This document shows, in pieces, positions 1 through 10,433 of a stretch of DNA of 64,000 nucleotides (the stretch's first letter is position 1; each line of letters starts with the position of its first letter). The notes under the pieces were generated by a model, which saw only the letters and a list, made by a program, of their open reading frames with translations, had not been told where the DNA came from and made no database searches. Position numbers and translations under genes: made by a program. This stretch comes from Allostella vacuolata (GTDB lineage: Bacteria > Pseudomonadota > Alphaproteobacteria > ATCC43930 > Allostellaceae). The stretch is from NCBI GenBank assembly GCA_006739055.1, contig AP019702.1:2135001-2199000 (forward strand), in the 5' to 3' direction.

Positions 1-1
1 G

Positions 2-265
2 GAGGTGTTCGAGGCGATGTGGGAGACGGGCAAGCCCGCCCCGGCCATCGTCGAGGAGCGCGGGCTGAAGCAGGTCTCCGACACCGGCTCGATCGAGGCC
101 TCGATCGACGGCGTCATGGCCGCCAACGCCGACAAGGTGGCGGAGTATCGCTCCGGCAAGGACAAGCTGTTCGGCTTCTTCGTCGGGCAGGTGATGAAGG
201 CGACCCAGGGCAAGGCCAACCCGGCCCTGGTCAACGAGATCCTGAAGCGCAAGCTGGCCGGCTAG
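2..265 (+). CDS. gatB: Aspartyl/glutamyl-tRNA amidotransferase subunit B, 3' end
   Basis: This is the C-terminal 87 residues of GatB; the 5' part lies outside the window. In the GatCAB complex GatB binds misacylated Glu-tRNA(Gln) or Asp-tRNA(Asn) and activates the acyl group for amidation. The visible part is the GatB/YqeY-type tail: [18 protein letters not shown], then the [16 protein letters not shown] segment and the usual end [10 protein letters not shown]. Frame and stop (TAG) are clear. Two GST genes follow in the same direction with short gaps. Partial only because of the window edge. Confidence 0.93.
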   Translation, partial: EVFEAMWETGKPAPAIVEERGLKQVSDTGSIEASIDGVMAANADKVAEYRSGKDKLFGFFVGQVMKATQGKANPALVNEILKRKLAG

Positions 266-288
266 GGCCAGGGCAAGGAACCCCGACG

Positions 289-906
289 ATGGCGATGACG
301 CTCCACGGCAGCCCCCTGTCGTTCCCGACCTACAAGGTGGCGCTGATGCTCTCCATGGCCGGGGAGCCCTTCACCTTCCAGTACGTCAACCTGCGCCAGG
401 GCGAGCACAAGACGCCCGGGTTCCTGGCCATGAACCGCTTCGGCCAGGTGCCGGTCCTGATGGACGGCGACCAGCCGCTCAGCCAGTCGAACGCCATCCT
501 GCTGCACCTGGCCGGCCGGCTCGGCAAGTTCGGCGGCGGCGACGCCGCCGGCCAGCGCACCACGCTCGAATGGCTGTGCTGGGAGGCCGACCAGCTCCTG
601 CCCGGGATCGCCCGGCCGCGCTTCTACAAGCGCTTCATGCCCAACCCCGACCCGACCCTGCTCGCCCACTACACCGAGCGCGGGGAGGGGGCGCTGAAGA
701 CCCTGGAGGCCGGGCTGGCGAAGACCCCGTACCTCGGCGGCGACCAGCCGTCGATCGCCGACATCTCGGTCTATGCGACCGTGGTCCATGCCGCCGAGGG
801 CGGCTTCGACCTCGACCGCTGGCCGTCGGTCAAGGGCTGGGTCGAGCGCATGGGCGGCCAGCCCGGCGTGCGCCCGGCCGCCGACCTGATGCCGATGCCG
901 CAATAG
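289..906 (+). CDS. Glutathione S-transferase family protein
   Basis: A 205-residue protein with the two-domain GST layout. An N-terminal thioredoxin-like domain (residues about 1-80) begins MTLHGSPLSFPTYKVAL and contains the cis-Pro segment RFGQVPVLMDGDQPLSQSNA, the usual glutathione gamma-glutamyl contact. The C-terminal helical domain contains the conserved IADISVYA segment. The ATG at 289 was chosen because the homologous beta strand starts at once after it and gatB ends 23 bp upstream; the longer upstream frame is non-homologous. GSTs conjugate glutathione to electrophiles or reduce peroxides; the substrate cannot be told. The next gene is a second, different GST, so the pair may be co-transcribed. 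Confidence 0.9.
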   Translation: MAMTLHGSPLSFPTYKVALMLSMAGEPFTFQYVNLRQGEHKTPGFLAMNRFGQVPVLMDGDQPLSQSNAILLHLAGRLGKFGGGDAAGQRTTLEWLCWEADQLLPGIARPRFYKRFMPNPDPTLLAHYTERGEGALKTLEAGLAKTPYLGGDQPSIADISVYATVVHAAEGGFDLDRWPSVKGWVERMGGQPGVRPAADLMPMPQ

Positions 907-920
907 GGAAGGGCAGAGCG

Positions 921-1541
921 ATGATCGATCTCTACACCTGGACCACGCCCAACGGCCGCAAGGTCTCCATCATGCTGGAGGAGGTCGGGCTGCCCTACCG
1001 GGTCCACCCGGTCAACATCGGCAAGAACGAGCAGTTCGCGCCCGACTTCCTGAAGATCAGCCCGAACAACCGCATCCCGGCGATCGTCGACCCGGACGGG
1101 CCGGGCGGCAAGTCGATCTCCCTGTTCGAATCCGGCGCGATCCTGATCTACCTCGCCGACAAGACGGGCAAGTTCTACCCGGCCGAGCCGACCGCCCACT
1201 ACATGACCCTGCAGTGGGTGATGTGGCAGATGGGCGGCTTCGGCCCGATGCTGGGCCAGGCCCATCATTTCCGCCGCGCGGCACCCGAGCCGGTGCCCTA
1301 CGCCATCGACCGCTACACCAACGAGGCCAAGCGCCTCTACGGCGTCATCGACAAGCGGCTGGGCGAGGCCGAGTACCTGGGCGGGGACGAGTACACCATC
1401 GCCGACATCATCACCTATCCCTGGGCCGCCCGGCACGAGTGGCACGCCGTCGACCTCGACCAGTTCCCCAACGTCCGGCGCTGGTACGACACGGTCGGCG
1501 CCCGGCCGGCGGTGCAGCGCGGAATGGCCGTCCCCGGCTGA
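921..1541 (+). CDS. GST family protein, YfcG/YghU-like (Nu class)
   Basis: A 206-residue glutathione transferase-fold protein. The start MIDLYTWTTPNGRKVSIMLE and the segment KISPNNRIPAIVDPDG resemble E. coli YfcG and YghU, which act as glutathione-dependent disulfide-bond oxidoreductases rather than classical transferases. Asn and Thr in the TPNG turn match the cysteine-less active site of that class. The C-terminal helical domain has YTIADIITYPW. The ATG at 921 lies 14 bp after the previous GST stop, behind the purine-rich stretch AGGGAAGGGCAG that can serve as ribosome binding site. Subclass assignment is by remembered motif resemblance only. Confidence 0.88.
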   Translation: MIDLYTWTTPNGRKVSIMLEEVGLPYRVHPVNIGKNEQFAPDFLKISPNNRIPAIVDPDGPGGKSISLFESGAILIYLADKTGKFYPAEPTAHYMTLQWVMWQMGGFGPMLGQAHHFRRAAPEPVPYAIDRYTNEAKRLYGVIDKRLGEAEYLGGDEYTIADIITYPWAARHEWHAVDLDQFPNVRRWYDTVGARPAVQRGMAVPG

Positions 1542-1666
1542 TCCGGGGCCGTCCGGTACGAATTCGGGGCCCCGGTCGCAGGATTGTGGGCCCCTTTCGT
1601 TGACAGCCCCCATATCGGCCGGCTAGAACCCGTCCTGCATACGCCGTGTATGATCCACTCTCGGGT

Positions 1667-1759
1667 GGAGGGGTGGCCGAGTGGCTGAAGGCGGCGGTTT
1701 GCTAAACCGTTATAGGATCTAAAGTCCTATCGTGGGTTCGAATCCCATCCCCTCCGCCA
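1667..1759 (+). tRNA. tRNA-Ser(GCT)
   Basis: A class II tRNA. The acceptor stem GGAGGGG pairs with CCCCTCC, followed by discriminator G and an encoded CCA. The anticodon stem GCGGT/ACCGT closes the loop TTGCTAA with anticodon GCT at 1701-1703, which reads AGC/AGU serine codons. A long variable arm (ATAGGA/TCCTAT) follows, as in tRNA-Ser. The T arm is GTGGG-TTCGAAT-CCCAT. The gene stands immediately before a restriction-modification island, and tRNA-Ser genes are common integration sites. Confidence 0.97.
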
Positions 1760-1851
1760 ACTTCTTCCTGCTTGGACGCTGCACAATCAGCAAGACCATC
1801 ATGTTCCGACTGGCCCGAAGCCGGGGCCGGCGATGAGCCGGCATGGGGTCG

Positions 1852-4800
1852 CTAGGGCGCCCTGTCCGCGTACGTCGCGGCAAAGACGGTGTCCGAAAGC
1901 CACTTTTTGAATGACGGGTTGTCGCTGTACTGTCTGAACAGCTCGGTATGGTCAGACAGAAGTGCGGTGACGGCCAGTTCCAGCGCCTTGTCGTGCTCTA
2001 TGCGCGCATTCTGTTTGTCCGAATTTCTCATCGCATTCTGGTAAGCCCGGTTCGAGGCGACTTGTGCCGGCAATTCCTCCGCGATGACCTTTCCAATCCG
2101 GTCGCCGTCGTTCCACTCGATATTGCCGAAGATCTGATTGAACGTCTGGAGGATGTTGCTCAGCAGATCCAGCTCCGGCTCGGGCTTGCGGCCGCCGCCG
2201 CCCGACGGCACGGGGCCGATTTCGCCATTCGCGTCGGCCAGTGCGATCGACATCGCCGCCTGCGCTTCCACCCGATAGCTGTCCATATCGATGGCTTCGA
2301 GGACTCCCTTCGACAGGTCTTCTTCCCGGGGTGCCGGCAGTTTCGGGGTGAGAACGTTCAGGAAGATGGCGAGTCGTTCCCATTCGGCGTTCGTGTAGGG
2401 GAGAATGGTCGACAGGAACCCGTAGGTGCGCGCGAACGCCTTTGCCTTGCCCTTGAAATCGACCTGGCCGTCCTCGTCGAGGTCTGCCTTGTAGACCGCA
2501 ACGCACGCGTCGAGGATCGGGTCGAGTTCGTCGCGGTCGGCGCCGCCGAGATACAGCGCCACGATGTCCTCCACCTGCTCCCAGGAATAGACCTGACAGG
2601 CATCGAGCGCCGCCTTCAGGTCATGCAGCTTGTTCGGGTCGGTCTCCTCGCTCAGAAACGTCGTGCGGTAGTAGTCCTCGAACGAGGCCGTGATGCCGTC
2701 CACATCGTTCATGAAGTCCAGCACGAAGGTGTCGTGCTTCTGCGGATGCGCCCGGTTCAGGCGTGACAGTGTTTGCACGGCCTTGATGCCGGACAGCGTC
2801 TTGTCCACGTACATCGTGTGCAGCAGCGGCTCGTCGTAGCCGGTCTGGAACTTGTCGGCGACGATAAGGAACCGGTACGGATCCCTCTGGATCCAGTCCT
2901 CGATCTTGTTGCTGGGGAAGCCGTTGAGCGACGCCTCGGTCACTTTCCGGTCGCCATACTCGTGCTCGCCCGAGAAGGCGACGATGGCCCGGTAGGGGCT
3001 CTTGCGTTCCTTCAGATACTCCCCGAAGGCGTGGAAATACTGGATGGCGCGGTGAATCCCGCTGGTCACCACCATGGCGCGGGCCGCCCCGCCGATCTTG
3101 CGGTGGGCCATCACCTGGTCGTGGAAATGATCGACCATGATCTCCGCCTTCTTGCGGATGGCATGGTCGTGGGATTCGACATAGCGGCGAAGCTTCTTCT
3201 GCGCCCGCTTGGCGTCGAACTGCGGGTCGTCCTCCACCGTCTTCATGAGCCGGTAGTAGCTCTCGACCGGCGTGTAATGCTTCAGCACGTCGAGGATGAA
3301 GCCCTCCTCGATAGCCTGCTTCATCGAGTAGCTGTGGAAAGGGACGTGCCTGACCTTCCCACCCTCGGGGACCGCCGTGCCGAAGATCTCCAGCGTCTTG
3401 TTCTTGGGCGTTGCGGTGAAGGCAAAATAGCTCGCGTTCGGCAGAACCCGCCGCGCCTCCATCAGGCGGTTGATGGTGTCCTCGATCGTCTCCTCTTCCT
3501 CCTCGCCGCCGCTGGCGGCGAGGGCGATGTTCATCTTCGCGGACGTCCGGCCGCCCTGGCTGGAATGCGCCTCGTCGATGATGATGGCGAAGGTCCGCCC
3601 GCGATGCCCGTCCCCGATCTCGTCCAGGATGAACGGGAACTTCTGCACCGTGGTGATGATGATCTTCTTGCCCTGCTGCAGGAAGGTGCGCAGCTGCTGC
3701 GACCCTTCGGTCACCGCGCCGACGATGGAGGACACCTGCGCGAACTGCTTGATCGTGTCGCGGATCTGCTTGTCGAGCACGCGGCGGTCGGTGACCACGA
3801 TGACGGTGTCGAAGGTGGGCCTGCCTCCGCTCTCCAGCCCGATCAGCTGATGGCCGAGCCAGGCAATCGAGTTGCTCTTGCCCGAACCCGCGGAGTGCTG
3901 GATCAGGTACCGCCGCCCGGCGCCGGATGCCTCGGCATCGGCCAGCAGCTTGCGCACCACGTCGAGCTGGTGGAAGCGCGGGAAGACCTGCTTCGGCGGC
4001 TTCTTCCTGCCCCGCTCGTCCGTCTCCTCGATCACCTGCGCATAGTTTTCCAGGATGTCGGTGAGATTGCGCCTGCTCAGGACCTGCTTCCACAGATAGT
4101 CGGTCTTCAGGCCCTGGGGGTTGGGCGGGTTGCCCGCGCCGTCGTTCCAGCCCTTGTTGAACGGCAGGAACCAGGACGCCTTGCCCTGCAGATGCGTGCA
4201 CATCCGCACCTCGTGGTCGTCCACGGCGAAATGGACGACGCAGCGGCCGAACTGGAACAGCAGCTCCTTGGGGTCGCGGTCGCGCCTGTACTGCTCGATC
4301 GCGTCCTCGACCGTCTGCTTGGTCAGGCTGTTCTTCAACTCGAAGGTGGCGACGGGCAGGCCGTTGATGAGCAGTGCCACATCGAGCGACAGCTTGGTCG
4401 CATCCTTGGAATAGTGCAGCTGGCGGGTGACGCTGAAGACGTTGGCGGCGAACAGCTCCCCAGCCTTCACATTGCCCGGGGTAGGTGTGCCGAAGAACAG
4501 CTCCACCGAGCCGGGGCCGTGCTTCACGCCGTTGCGCAGCACGTCGATGACGCCGCGCTTGGCGATCTCCCCTTGCAGCCGGTGCAGGAACTGCAGCCGC
4601 TTCGGCCCGTCCACGCCGATGCCGAGCGCTTCGACGGCCTCCGGCTGCGTGGCGCCCAGGAAGGTGAACAGCTTCGCCAGGTCGACGGCGTGGTCCCGGT
4701 CGAAATCCCGCGAGTCCCCGGCGGCATAGCCCGCCTCGTCGATCAGCGAGCGGACGATCAGGGCTTCGAGGCCTTTCTCACTGGTGTCAGTCGTCGGCAT
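1852..4800 (-). CDS. hsdR: Type I restriction enzyme, R subunit (HsdR)
   Basis: A 982-residue motor and nuclease subunit of a type I restriction system: it translocates DNA and cuts at unmethylated targets. The PD-(D/E)xK nuclease core is visible as D140 and E154-L-K156, with the QYRRDRD helix at 170-176. The superfamily 2 helicase part follows: Walker A QHSAGSGKS at about 301-309, DEAH at 409-412, motif III FTATP, and motif VI-like KFQTGYDEPLL. Length is typical. Its first codons overlap the end of hsdS by 14 bp, so the two genes are probably translationally coupled. It is last in the operon HTH-hsdM-DUF262-hsdS-hsdR. The reading frame is intact. Confidence 0.95.
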   Translation of the reverse strand: MPTTDTSEKGLEALIVRSLIDEAGYAAGDSRDFDRDHAVDLAKLFTFLGATQPEAVEALGIGVDGPKRLQFLHRLQGEIAKRGVIDVLRNGVKHGPGSVELFFGTPTPGNVKAGELFAANVFSVTRQLHYSKDATKLSLDVALLINGLPVATFELKNSLTKQTVEDAIEQYRRDRDPKELLFQFGRCVVHFAVDDHEVRMCTHLQGKASWFLPFNKGWNDGAGNPPNPQGLKTDYLWKQVLSRRNLTDILENYAQVIEETDERGRKKPPKQVFPRFHQLDVVRKLLADAEASGAGRRYLIQHSAGSGKSNSIAWLGHQLIGLESGGRPTFDTVIVVTDRRVLDKQIRDTIKQFAQVSSIVGAVTEGSQQLRTFLQQGKKIIITTVQKFPFILDEIGDGHRGRTFAIIIDEAHSSQGGRTSAKMNIALAASGGEEEEETIEDTINRLMEARRVLPNASYFAFTATPKNKTLEIFGTAVPEGGKVRHVPFHSYSMKQAIEEGFILDVLKHYTPVESYYRLMKTVEDDPQFDAKRAQKKLRRYVESHDHAIRKKAEIMVDHFHDQVMAHRKIGGAARAMVVTSGIHRAIQYFHAFGEYLKERKSPYRAIVAFSGEHEYGDRKVTEASLNGFPSNKIEDWIQRDPYRFLIVADKFQTGYDEPLLHTMYVDKTLSGIKAVQTLSRLNRAHPQKHDTFVLDFMNDVDGITASFEDYYRTTFLSEETDPNKLHDLKAALDACQVYSWEQVEDIVALYLGGADRDELDPILDACVAVYKADLDEDGQVDFKGKAKAFARTYGFLSTILPYTNAEWERLAIFLNVLTPKLPAPREEDLSKGVLEAIDMDSYRVEAQAAMSIALADANGEIGPVPSGGGGRKPEPELDLLSNILQTFNQIFGNIEWNDGDRIGKVIAEELPAQVASNRAYQNAMRNSDKQNARIEHDKALELAVTALLSDHTELFRQYSDNPSFKKWLSDTVFAATYADRAP

Positions 4801-6250
4801 CGGCCCCCTCCATCAGCTCGGCGTCGTCGCCCTCCAGCTCCTCGTCGAGCGTGTCGTCCTCGTCGGCGACCGGCGCGCCCGCAGGCGCGGCGATCTCGAC
4901 ATGGCGCACGTCCAGCTTGCCGGTCACGACATCGGCGATCAGGCGCTCGCGGTATTCCAAAACGAGAACGATCTCCGATTTCGTCTTCTCAATTGTCCGG
5001 TTGATCTTGCTGTTTTCGCGATCCACGTAGGCGAGGATACGTTCCTGTTCTTGCAGATCAGGAAGGCCGAACGTGAACTCGCGCATGAAATTCAAGGGAA
5101 CTCGTTGCTGGCCAGCTGCCCCGGTCATTGCCATCTCGCCATCGCGCCGGAACCCGTGCAGCATTGTTATCTGATACAGAAAGCGCGGGTCGACTTGCGT
5201 TCTTGCTCTTAGAATCACGAACTCTGTGGTGCCGAAGCCAATCTCAGTTTCGAGCGCGCCCAGATACGCACCTTTTCCATTCTCGAAGCATGGCGTAATC
5301 TTTGCGACTACGACGTCATGTCGCTTGAAGTAGGTGTATCCGCTCCGAAGAGCAGAGATCTTGCCGCGGGCGCTGCAATCGACGTTTCCTGCCGCAGAAA
5401 CATTCTCCATCGGAAGGAAAACAACTTCATCACTGTCGAAGAAGTCTGATACACTCTCCATGCGGGAAGGGTTGAAGGATGCAACCTGTTTGAGTTTCCG
5501 CACCTCCCAATGCGCGGGAACCTCGGGCATCCAGTCAATGCCGGTGGGTTTCATTGGGGCGTCGGGGTTCAGGCCGTGCGTGACGGCCTGGTTGATGATC
5601 GCTTTCTTCTGCTCGTTCAACAGCCCGATCAGCCTCCGCTTATTGCGGATCAGGCGTCGGACCTGCACTTCCTTGGCGCGAAGGAAGGCGACTATGCGTT
5701 CCTGCTCCTCGCGCGGCGGGCACGGGAACGCGATGTCGAGGAACTTGTCGGGATAGAGCCGCAGCCGCGATGCTCGGATGCCGGTTGAGCGGCAGATGTA
5801 CTCCCATCTCAGCATCGGGGTGCGCAGGAGGTAGTCGATGTATTCAGGTAGGAAGTGTTCCGAGTTCAGCGGTCGATAGACGCCATAGGCCGGGCTTACG
5901 ATCCCAACGTTCTTCGAAACGCCAAGTGCTGACATCCAGGCCCACATTGTATTGATGACGATGTCGTTCGGCCGCGCCACCTTGTGGCCGACGTAGGACT
6001 CAGCCTTAAACATCGTCACGTTCTTCTGACTGCGGGGAGTTACGCCGGTCGTGTGTGAGACTGAAAGAAGCTCTTCCTCGCCGGTCTGCGAACGCTCGTC
6101 GATTTCGCGGAAGAAGTGCTTTCCGCGCTTCTCCTGCCAGTGTACCGGGATCTCACCGAGCCAATGAACTCGCGCGGGTCTATATGCCGGATCGGCCGCG
6201 GGCGACTGCTTCGGTTTCTCCTCGACGGCGGGGTTGGCTTGACTGTCCAT
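4787..6250 (-). CDS. hsdS: Type I restriction-modification specificity subunit (HsdS)
   Basis: This subunit sets the DNA target of the methylase and nuclease. Two target-recognition domains are visible, each introduced by the typical signature: VHWLGEIPVHW for the first and IDWMPEVPAHWEVRKLK for the second. Each is followed by a coiled-coil spacer (EEQERIVAFLRAKEVQVRRL and QEQERILAYVDRENSKI). The start is uncertain. The frame is open to an ATG at 6391, but its GGAG abuts the ATG; the ATG at 6250 (MDSQANP) is chosen because AAAGGG precedes it and only about 20 residues then lead into the first conserved domain. The middle is visibly poorer in GC than its neighbours, as is common for HsdS variable domains. 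It ends in an acidic tail, EELEGDDAELMEGADADD. Confidence 0.9.
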   Translation of the reverse strand: MDSQANPAVEEKPKQSPAADPAYRPARVHWLGEIPVHWQEKRGKHFFREIDERSQTGEEELLSVSHTTGVTPRSQKNVTMFKAESYVGHKVARPNDIVINTMWAWMSALGVSKNVGIVSPAYGVYRPLNSEHFLPEYIDYLLRTPMLRWEYICRSTGIRASRLRLYPDKFLDIAFPCPPREEQERIVAFLRAKEVQVRRLIRNKRRLIGLLNEQKKAIINQAVTHGLNPDAPMKPTGIDWMPEVPAHWEVRKLKQVASFNPSRMESVSDFFDSDEVVFLPMENVSAAGNVDCSARGKISALRSGYTYFKRHDVVVAKITPCFENGKGAYLGALETEIGFGTTEFVILRARTQVDPRFLYQITMLHGFRRDGEMAMTGAAGQQRVPLNFMREFTFGLPDLQEQERILAYVDRENSKINRTIEKTKSEIVLVLEYRERLIADVVTGKLDVRHVEIAAPAGAPVADEDDTLDEELEGDDAELMEGADADD

Positions 6251-6492
6251 CTGCCCTTTGGGGATCATCGGCTGGTCGAAAGGGAGTGTTGCGGCGCGCT
6301 GGGCGGCGGTGGCGGGATGATCGGCGGTGCCGCGGGCTCGGCGCGGCGTCATTTCGGCGGGCCGCGGGGAGGAGGCCTTGACGCAAATCATCTCCGATCG
6401 TCGGCGGTCGTCGCGGCTATCGACGCGAAAAGCTCGTCCCGTTCGGCCATGTCTCGCCCCTCCCGTGCGTCTTGCATGTTCCCGGCGGCATC

Positions 6493-8301
6493 TCAGAGTC
6501 CCTCGAAATAGGTCTTGATCTTCCGGGCCATCAGCTTGCGGCGCCGCTCCAGGAAGTCATCGAACGGCGGTATGTCGCCGTCGAGCAGGCATTCCGGCAG
6601 GCAGCTCATCGCCAGGTTGGCGCGCATTTCCGCGGCCGACGTGATGCCGCCATACCTCTTGGCGCCGCCGTTGCACTGGCCCGCCAGCTCGGCGAAATAG
6701 GCCTTGGGATCGCGGTCCCCGATGCAGATGTTGATCTCGCTCTGCGCGAGGACGAAGTTGGCGATCTGGTTGTAGCGGCCGCGCGTCAGGCCCTGGCCCT
6801 TCAAGTGATTGCGCGGGTAAACGTGATGGACATCGCTGCGGTTCAGCAGCAGGTCGCGAACCGTGATGTCCCGCGACAGGAAGCCGAGGTCGCCGAGCTT
6901 CACCTGCGCCGCCTGATAGACGAGGAAATAGGGGCTGGACGACGACGAGGTTTCCATCTCCTGCGGCAGCAGGGTGTTCCAATAGCTGGGTGACATTTCG
7001 GCGTCGATCACCGCATCGCTGTAGGCGCCGACGCCGCGCGCCGCGATCTGGCGGATATCGAAGTCGAAGGTGCTTTCCGGATTGCCGGCATAACGCCCGC
7101 GCAGGACCGACATGACATACCAGCGCCGGACCAGACGCTCGATGTCGGCGGCCGGCATGCCTTCGGCGCGGCCGCGCAGATAGAGGATGTAGGCGAAGTT
7201 GATGGCGTTCTGACTGCGGATCAGGCCGGACGTGACGAAGCCGGCCGACCGGAGGATCATCGTCAGCCGGTCGAAATGCGTCTTGTTGATGAAATTCAGA
7301 ATGCCGGCCTTCAGGCGCGCGAAGGCTTCCTCGGCGACCGCTTCCTCGTACTGCTTGGTCTCGAAATTCCGGCCCGACAGCAGTGCGACGAGGTCCTGCA
7401 GCTTGCCCCGCCGGAACTCCGACGTGAACGCCACGCGCAGCATGTCGGTGTAGGACGGATCGTAGAGGTCGTCGTTGACGTCCTTCAACCAGCGCATCTT
7501 CGGCAGGAATTCGGAAGCGGCGAAGGCCTTGTCGCCCTTCTCGATGCGGGGCAGGAACTCCGGCGCGACGGCGAGGTGGCAGAAATAGTCGATCGCCTTG
7601 CGCAGCATGTTGCCGCCATAGGAGTCGTTCGCCGCGATCTTCGACATGGCGAAATCCGCCTGGCTGAGCGATGCGCCGGCCGAATTCACCCGGATGAAGA
7701 TCTCGGTCACCGTCTCGATGTCGAGGTCTTCGGCCAGTTCGATGACGCCGACCTGATTGTTGATGATCTTGCGGACCTTCTCCAGCACCAATGAAATCCG
7801 GTCCTGATCCGCGTCCGGATTGCGCGCTGAATATTCCCGCGTGAGCCTGGTCAGGCTGGCGTCGGGGGCGAAGACCGTCGCCAAATCCGGGATCCACGAG
7901 GCGTCTTTCTGGATGGCCGGGTTCGAGACCTCGAAGCGCTCGTCGACCGGGTGGAACGCGATTCGAATGCGCACGGTCTCGTAGTCCCTGGTCAGCACCT
8001 CCTGGCCGAGCAACGCGGCCATGAGCGCGGTGACGCGCTGCTGCCCATCGATCAGGATGCGCTTGCCCGACGATGTGGAGCCGTCCTTCAGCCGGACCGA
8101 CGGGTTGCGCCAGGCGATCAGATAGCCCACCGGATAGCCCTGATAGAGCGAGTCCAGCAGGTTCCGGACCTTGGTCGCATCCCACACGAAGGGGCGCTGG
8201 ATCTCCGGAATCGCGATCTCGCCGGACTTCACCCAGGTGAGCAGGGTTTCGATCGGGTGGGGGGTGACGGAGTAGCGCTGGGTGGCCATGCTCAGTGACA
8301 T
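6493..8301 (-). CDS. DUF262 domain protein with C-terminal HNH-like motif (GmrSD/SspE-like)
   Basis: A 602-residue protein. The N-terminal DUF262 domain has the signature [11 protein letters not shown] (31-41) and the DGQQR motif (85-89), which in this family forms a nucleotide-hydrolysing, ParB/Srx-like site. A helical middle follows. Around residue 500 the segment [12 protein letters not shown] resembles a His-metal endonuclease (HNH) core. Related two-domain proteins include the type IV restriction enzyme GmrSD and other phage-defence factors (SspE, BrxU). The gene sits between hsdM and hsdS: the first ATG overlaps the hsdM stop, and a second ATG (residue 5, 8289) lies 2 bp after that stop and may be the real start. 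Function as a restriction accessory is inferred from family and position. Confidence 0.88.
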   Translation of the reverse strand: MSLSMATQRYSVTPHPIETLLTWVKSGEIAIPEIQRPFVWDATKVRNLLDSLYQGYPVGYLIAWRNPSVRLKDGSTSSGKRILIDGQQRVTALMAALLGQEVLTRDYETVRIRIAFHPVDERFEVSNPAIQKDASWIPDLATVFAPDASLTRLTREYSARNPDADQDRISLVLEKVRKIINNQVGVIELAEDLDIETVTEIFIRVNSAGASLSQADFAMSKIAANDSYGGNMLRKAIDYFCHLAVAPEFLPRIEKGDKAFAASEFLPKMRWLKDVNDDLYDPSYTDMLRVAFTSEFRRGKLQDLVALLSGRNFETKQYEEAVAEEAFARLKAGILNFINKTHFDRLTMILRSAGFVTSGLIRSQNAINFAYILYLRGRAEGMPAADIERLVRRWYVMSVLRGRYAGNPESTFDFDIRQIAARGVGAYSDAVIDAEMSPSYWNTLLPQEMETSSSSSPYFLVYQAAQVKLGDLGFLSRDITVRDLLLNRSDVHHVYPRNHLKGQGLTRGRYNQIANFVLAQSEINICIGDRDPKAYFAELAGQCNGGAKRYGGITSAAEMRANLAMSCLPECLLDGDIPPFDDFLERRRKLMARKIKTYFEGL

Positions 8302-10424
8302 CCGGCCAGGACGTCTTCTAGCAAGCCCTCGGTTTCCTCCTCGAGCGCCCGTATGTCGGCTTCGATCTCCTGCAGCGTTCGCAGCGGCTGCGGCTTGTAG
8401 AAGTGCCGGGTGAAAGAGATTTCATAGCCGATGACGGTCTTCGCCGGGTCGATCCACGCGTCCGACGCATGGGGCAGAACCTCGCGGCGGAAAAACGCCT
8501 CAATGCCGCCGGCCTCCAGGAAGGGCACCTGCTCGGTATCCCGCAATTCCGTGTCCGGTTCGTATTCGACGAGCGCCGGCTTGCCGAAGACGGTGCGATG
8601 GTACTGGCCGTGCAGGGCGTCGCTTTCGGCATCGGCGCCCGGCCTGATCCTGGAAACCTTCCTGATGACCGGCTCCGCTCCGGGATCCTTGATGCCCAGC
8701 CCCGCCATCAGGAGCTTCTGGCGCTTGGCCGTCATACGGACACCGCGCCTGCCGGCGACCGCCTCGGTTTCTTCAATGAAGCGATTGAAATCGAGATGGG
8801 GGCCTTGGCCAAGTCGTTCGGTCGCCGCTGCCACAACGCCGATGAGGGGCTCTTCGGCAGCCTCGGCGCACGTCCTGGCGAAGCGGCGCTGCGCGCTCGC
8901 CGACAGCTCGACCTTCAGGCGCAAGGGGCGCTCGACCGTCACTTTCCAGTAGCCGAAGGCCGCGTTGGGGAAGATCTTCGACTGCTCGCTTTCCTCGCCG
9001 TCGAGGAAGCCGTCGCAGATGCGTTTGATGTCTTCCGGCCCGAGAACGCAGTTCTTCTTGCCGAGATTCTTGCGCAGCGGTTTGGACCATGCCGTTGCGT
9101 CGATCAGCTGGACCTTGCCCTTGCGGGACTCTGCCTTGCGATTGCTGAGCACCCAGATGTAGGTCGCGATGCCGGTGTTGTAGAATATGTTCAGCGGCAG
9201 CGCGATGATGGCCTCGAGCCAGTCGTTCTCGATGACCCAGCGCCGTACATTGCTCTCACCCGATCCCGCGTCGCCGGTGAACAGCGCTGAACCATTGTGG
9301 ACCTCCGCGATGCGGCTGCCGACCTTCGTGGCCGTCTTCATCTTGCTCAGCATGTTGGCCAGGAACACCATCTGGCCGTCGCTGGAGCGCGTGATCAGGC
9401 TGTACTCGGGATCGCCGCCGTGCTCGATCACGAAACGGGGGTCGGTGATGCCCTTCTTGCCGCCGAGCCGGTCGAGGTCTGATTTCCAGCTCTTGCCGTA
9501 GGGCGGATTGGAGAGCATGAAATCGAACTCGCGCGACGGGAAAGCATCGCTCGACAGGGTTGAGCCATACTTCATGTTCTCGGCTTCGGCGCCCTCACCC
9601 TTGAGGATGAGGTCCGCCTTGCTGATGGCGAACGTCTCCGGGTTGACTTCCTGTCCGTAGAGGTGGACGGACACTTCCTTGCCGTGGTCGGCGGCCAGCT
9701 TGACCAGTGTCTCTTCCGCCACCGTCAGCATGCCGCCCGTGCCGCACGCGCCGTCGTAGACCAGATAGGTGCCGGACTGAATGTCATCCGCGATGGGCAT
9801 GAAGATCAGGTGGGCCATGAGCTCCACCACGTCGCGCGGGGTGAAGTGCTCTCCGGCCTCCTCGTTGTTTTCCTCGTTGAAGCGTCTGATGAGCTCCTCG
9901 AAGATTGTTCCCATGGAGTGGTTGTCCAGGCCCGGCAACCGCACACTGCCGTCCTGGTGCAACACTGGTCTGGGACCGAGATTGACCGATGGATCGAGGA
10001 ACTTCTCGATCAGGAAGCCGAGCGCGTCCGCTTCGACGAGCGTCGGGATCTGGTTGCGGAACTTGAACTTGTCCAGCACTTCCTGGACGTTCGGGGAGAA
10101 GCCATCGAGGTAGGTCTCGAAGTCCGACTTCAGCTGCTGCCGGCGGGCGCGAGAGCCAAGGTCGCGGAGCCGGAACTGCGACGTGTTGTAGAAGGCTTCG
10201 CCGGACACCTGGCAAAGTGCCGCGTGCGGGTTGGCGACCCCTACCTTGTCCAGCTGCGCCTTCATGGCCAAGACCGCGTCTTTGGTCGGCTCGAGCACGG
10301 CATCGAGCCGGCGAACGACTGTCATCGGCAAGATGACGTCCCGATACTTTCCGCGAACATAGACATCGCGCAGAACGTCGTCGGCGATGTTCCAGATGAA
10401 ATTGCTGATGTTCAGATCGCTCAC
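8292..10424 (-). CDS. hsdM: Type I restriction-modification methyltransferase (HsdM)
   Basis: A 710-residue N6-adenine DNA methyltransferase that protects host sites and forms the core of the restriction complex. An N-terminal helical HsdM_N domain (residues 5-150) precedes the SAM-binding motif [10 protein letters not shown] (223-232) and the catalytic NPPYG (306-310) of N6-adenine methylases. A C-terminal extension of about 200 residues ends in a charged coiled coil ([17 protein letters not shown]) likely to contact HsdS. The start is GTG at 10424, giving [16 protein letters not shown], which matches the usual HsdM beginning. The stop overlaps the start of the DUF262 gene. Confidence 0.95.
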   Translation of the reverse strand: MSDLNISNFIWNIADDVLRDVYVRGKYRDVILPMTVVRRLDAVLEPTKDAVLAMKAQLDKVGVANPHAALCQVSGEAFYNTSQFRLRDLGSRARRQQLKSDFETYLDGFSPNVQEVLDKFKFRNQIPTLVEADALGFLIEKFLDPSVNLGPRPVLHQDGSVRLPGLDNHSMGTIFEELIRRFNEENNEEAGEHFTPRDVVELMAHLIFMPIADDIQSGTYLVYDGACGTGGMLTVAEETLVKLAADHGKEVSVHLYGQEVNPETFAISKADLILKGEGAEAENMKYGSTLSSDAFPSREFDFMLSNPPYGKSWKSDLDRLGGKKGITDPRFVIEHGGDPEYSLITRSSDGQMVFLANMLSKMKTATKVGSRIAEVHNGSALFTGDAGSGESNVRRWVIENDWLEAIIALPLNIFYNTGIATYIWVLSNRKAESRKGKVQLIDATAWSKPLRKNLGKKNCVLGPEDIKRICDGFLDGEESEQSKIFPNAAFGYWKVTVERPLRLKVELSASAQRRFARTCAEAAEEPLIGVVAAATERLGQGPHLDFNRFIEETEAVAGRRGVRMTAKRQKLLMAGLGIKDPGAEPVIRKVSRIRPGADAESDALHGQYHRTVFGKPALVEYEPDTELRDTEQVPFLEAGGIEAFFRREVLPHASDAWIDPAKTVIGYEISFTRHFYKPQPLRTLQEIEADIRALEEETEGLLEDVLAGCH

Positions 10425-10433
10425 TCGGCCCCC

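Noticed and set aside
2773-5004. A 743-codon plus-strand frame opposite hsdR
   Set aside because: Antisense to hsdR, which has all helicase and nuclease motifs; the frame shows no recognisable domain.
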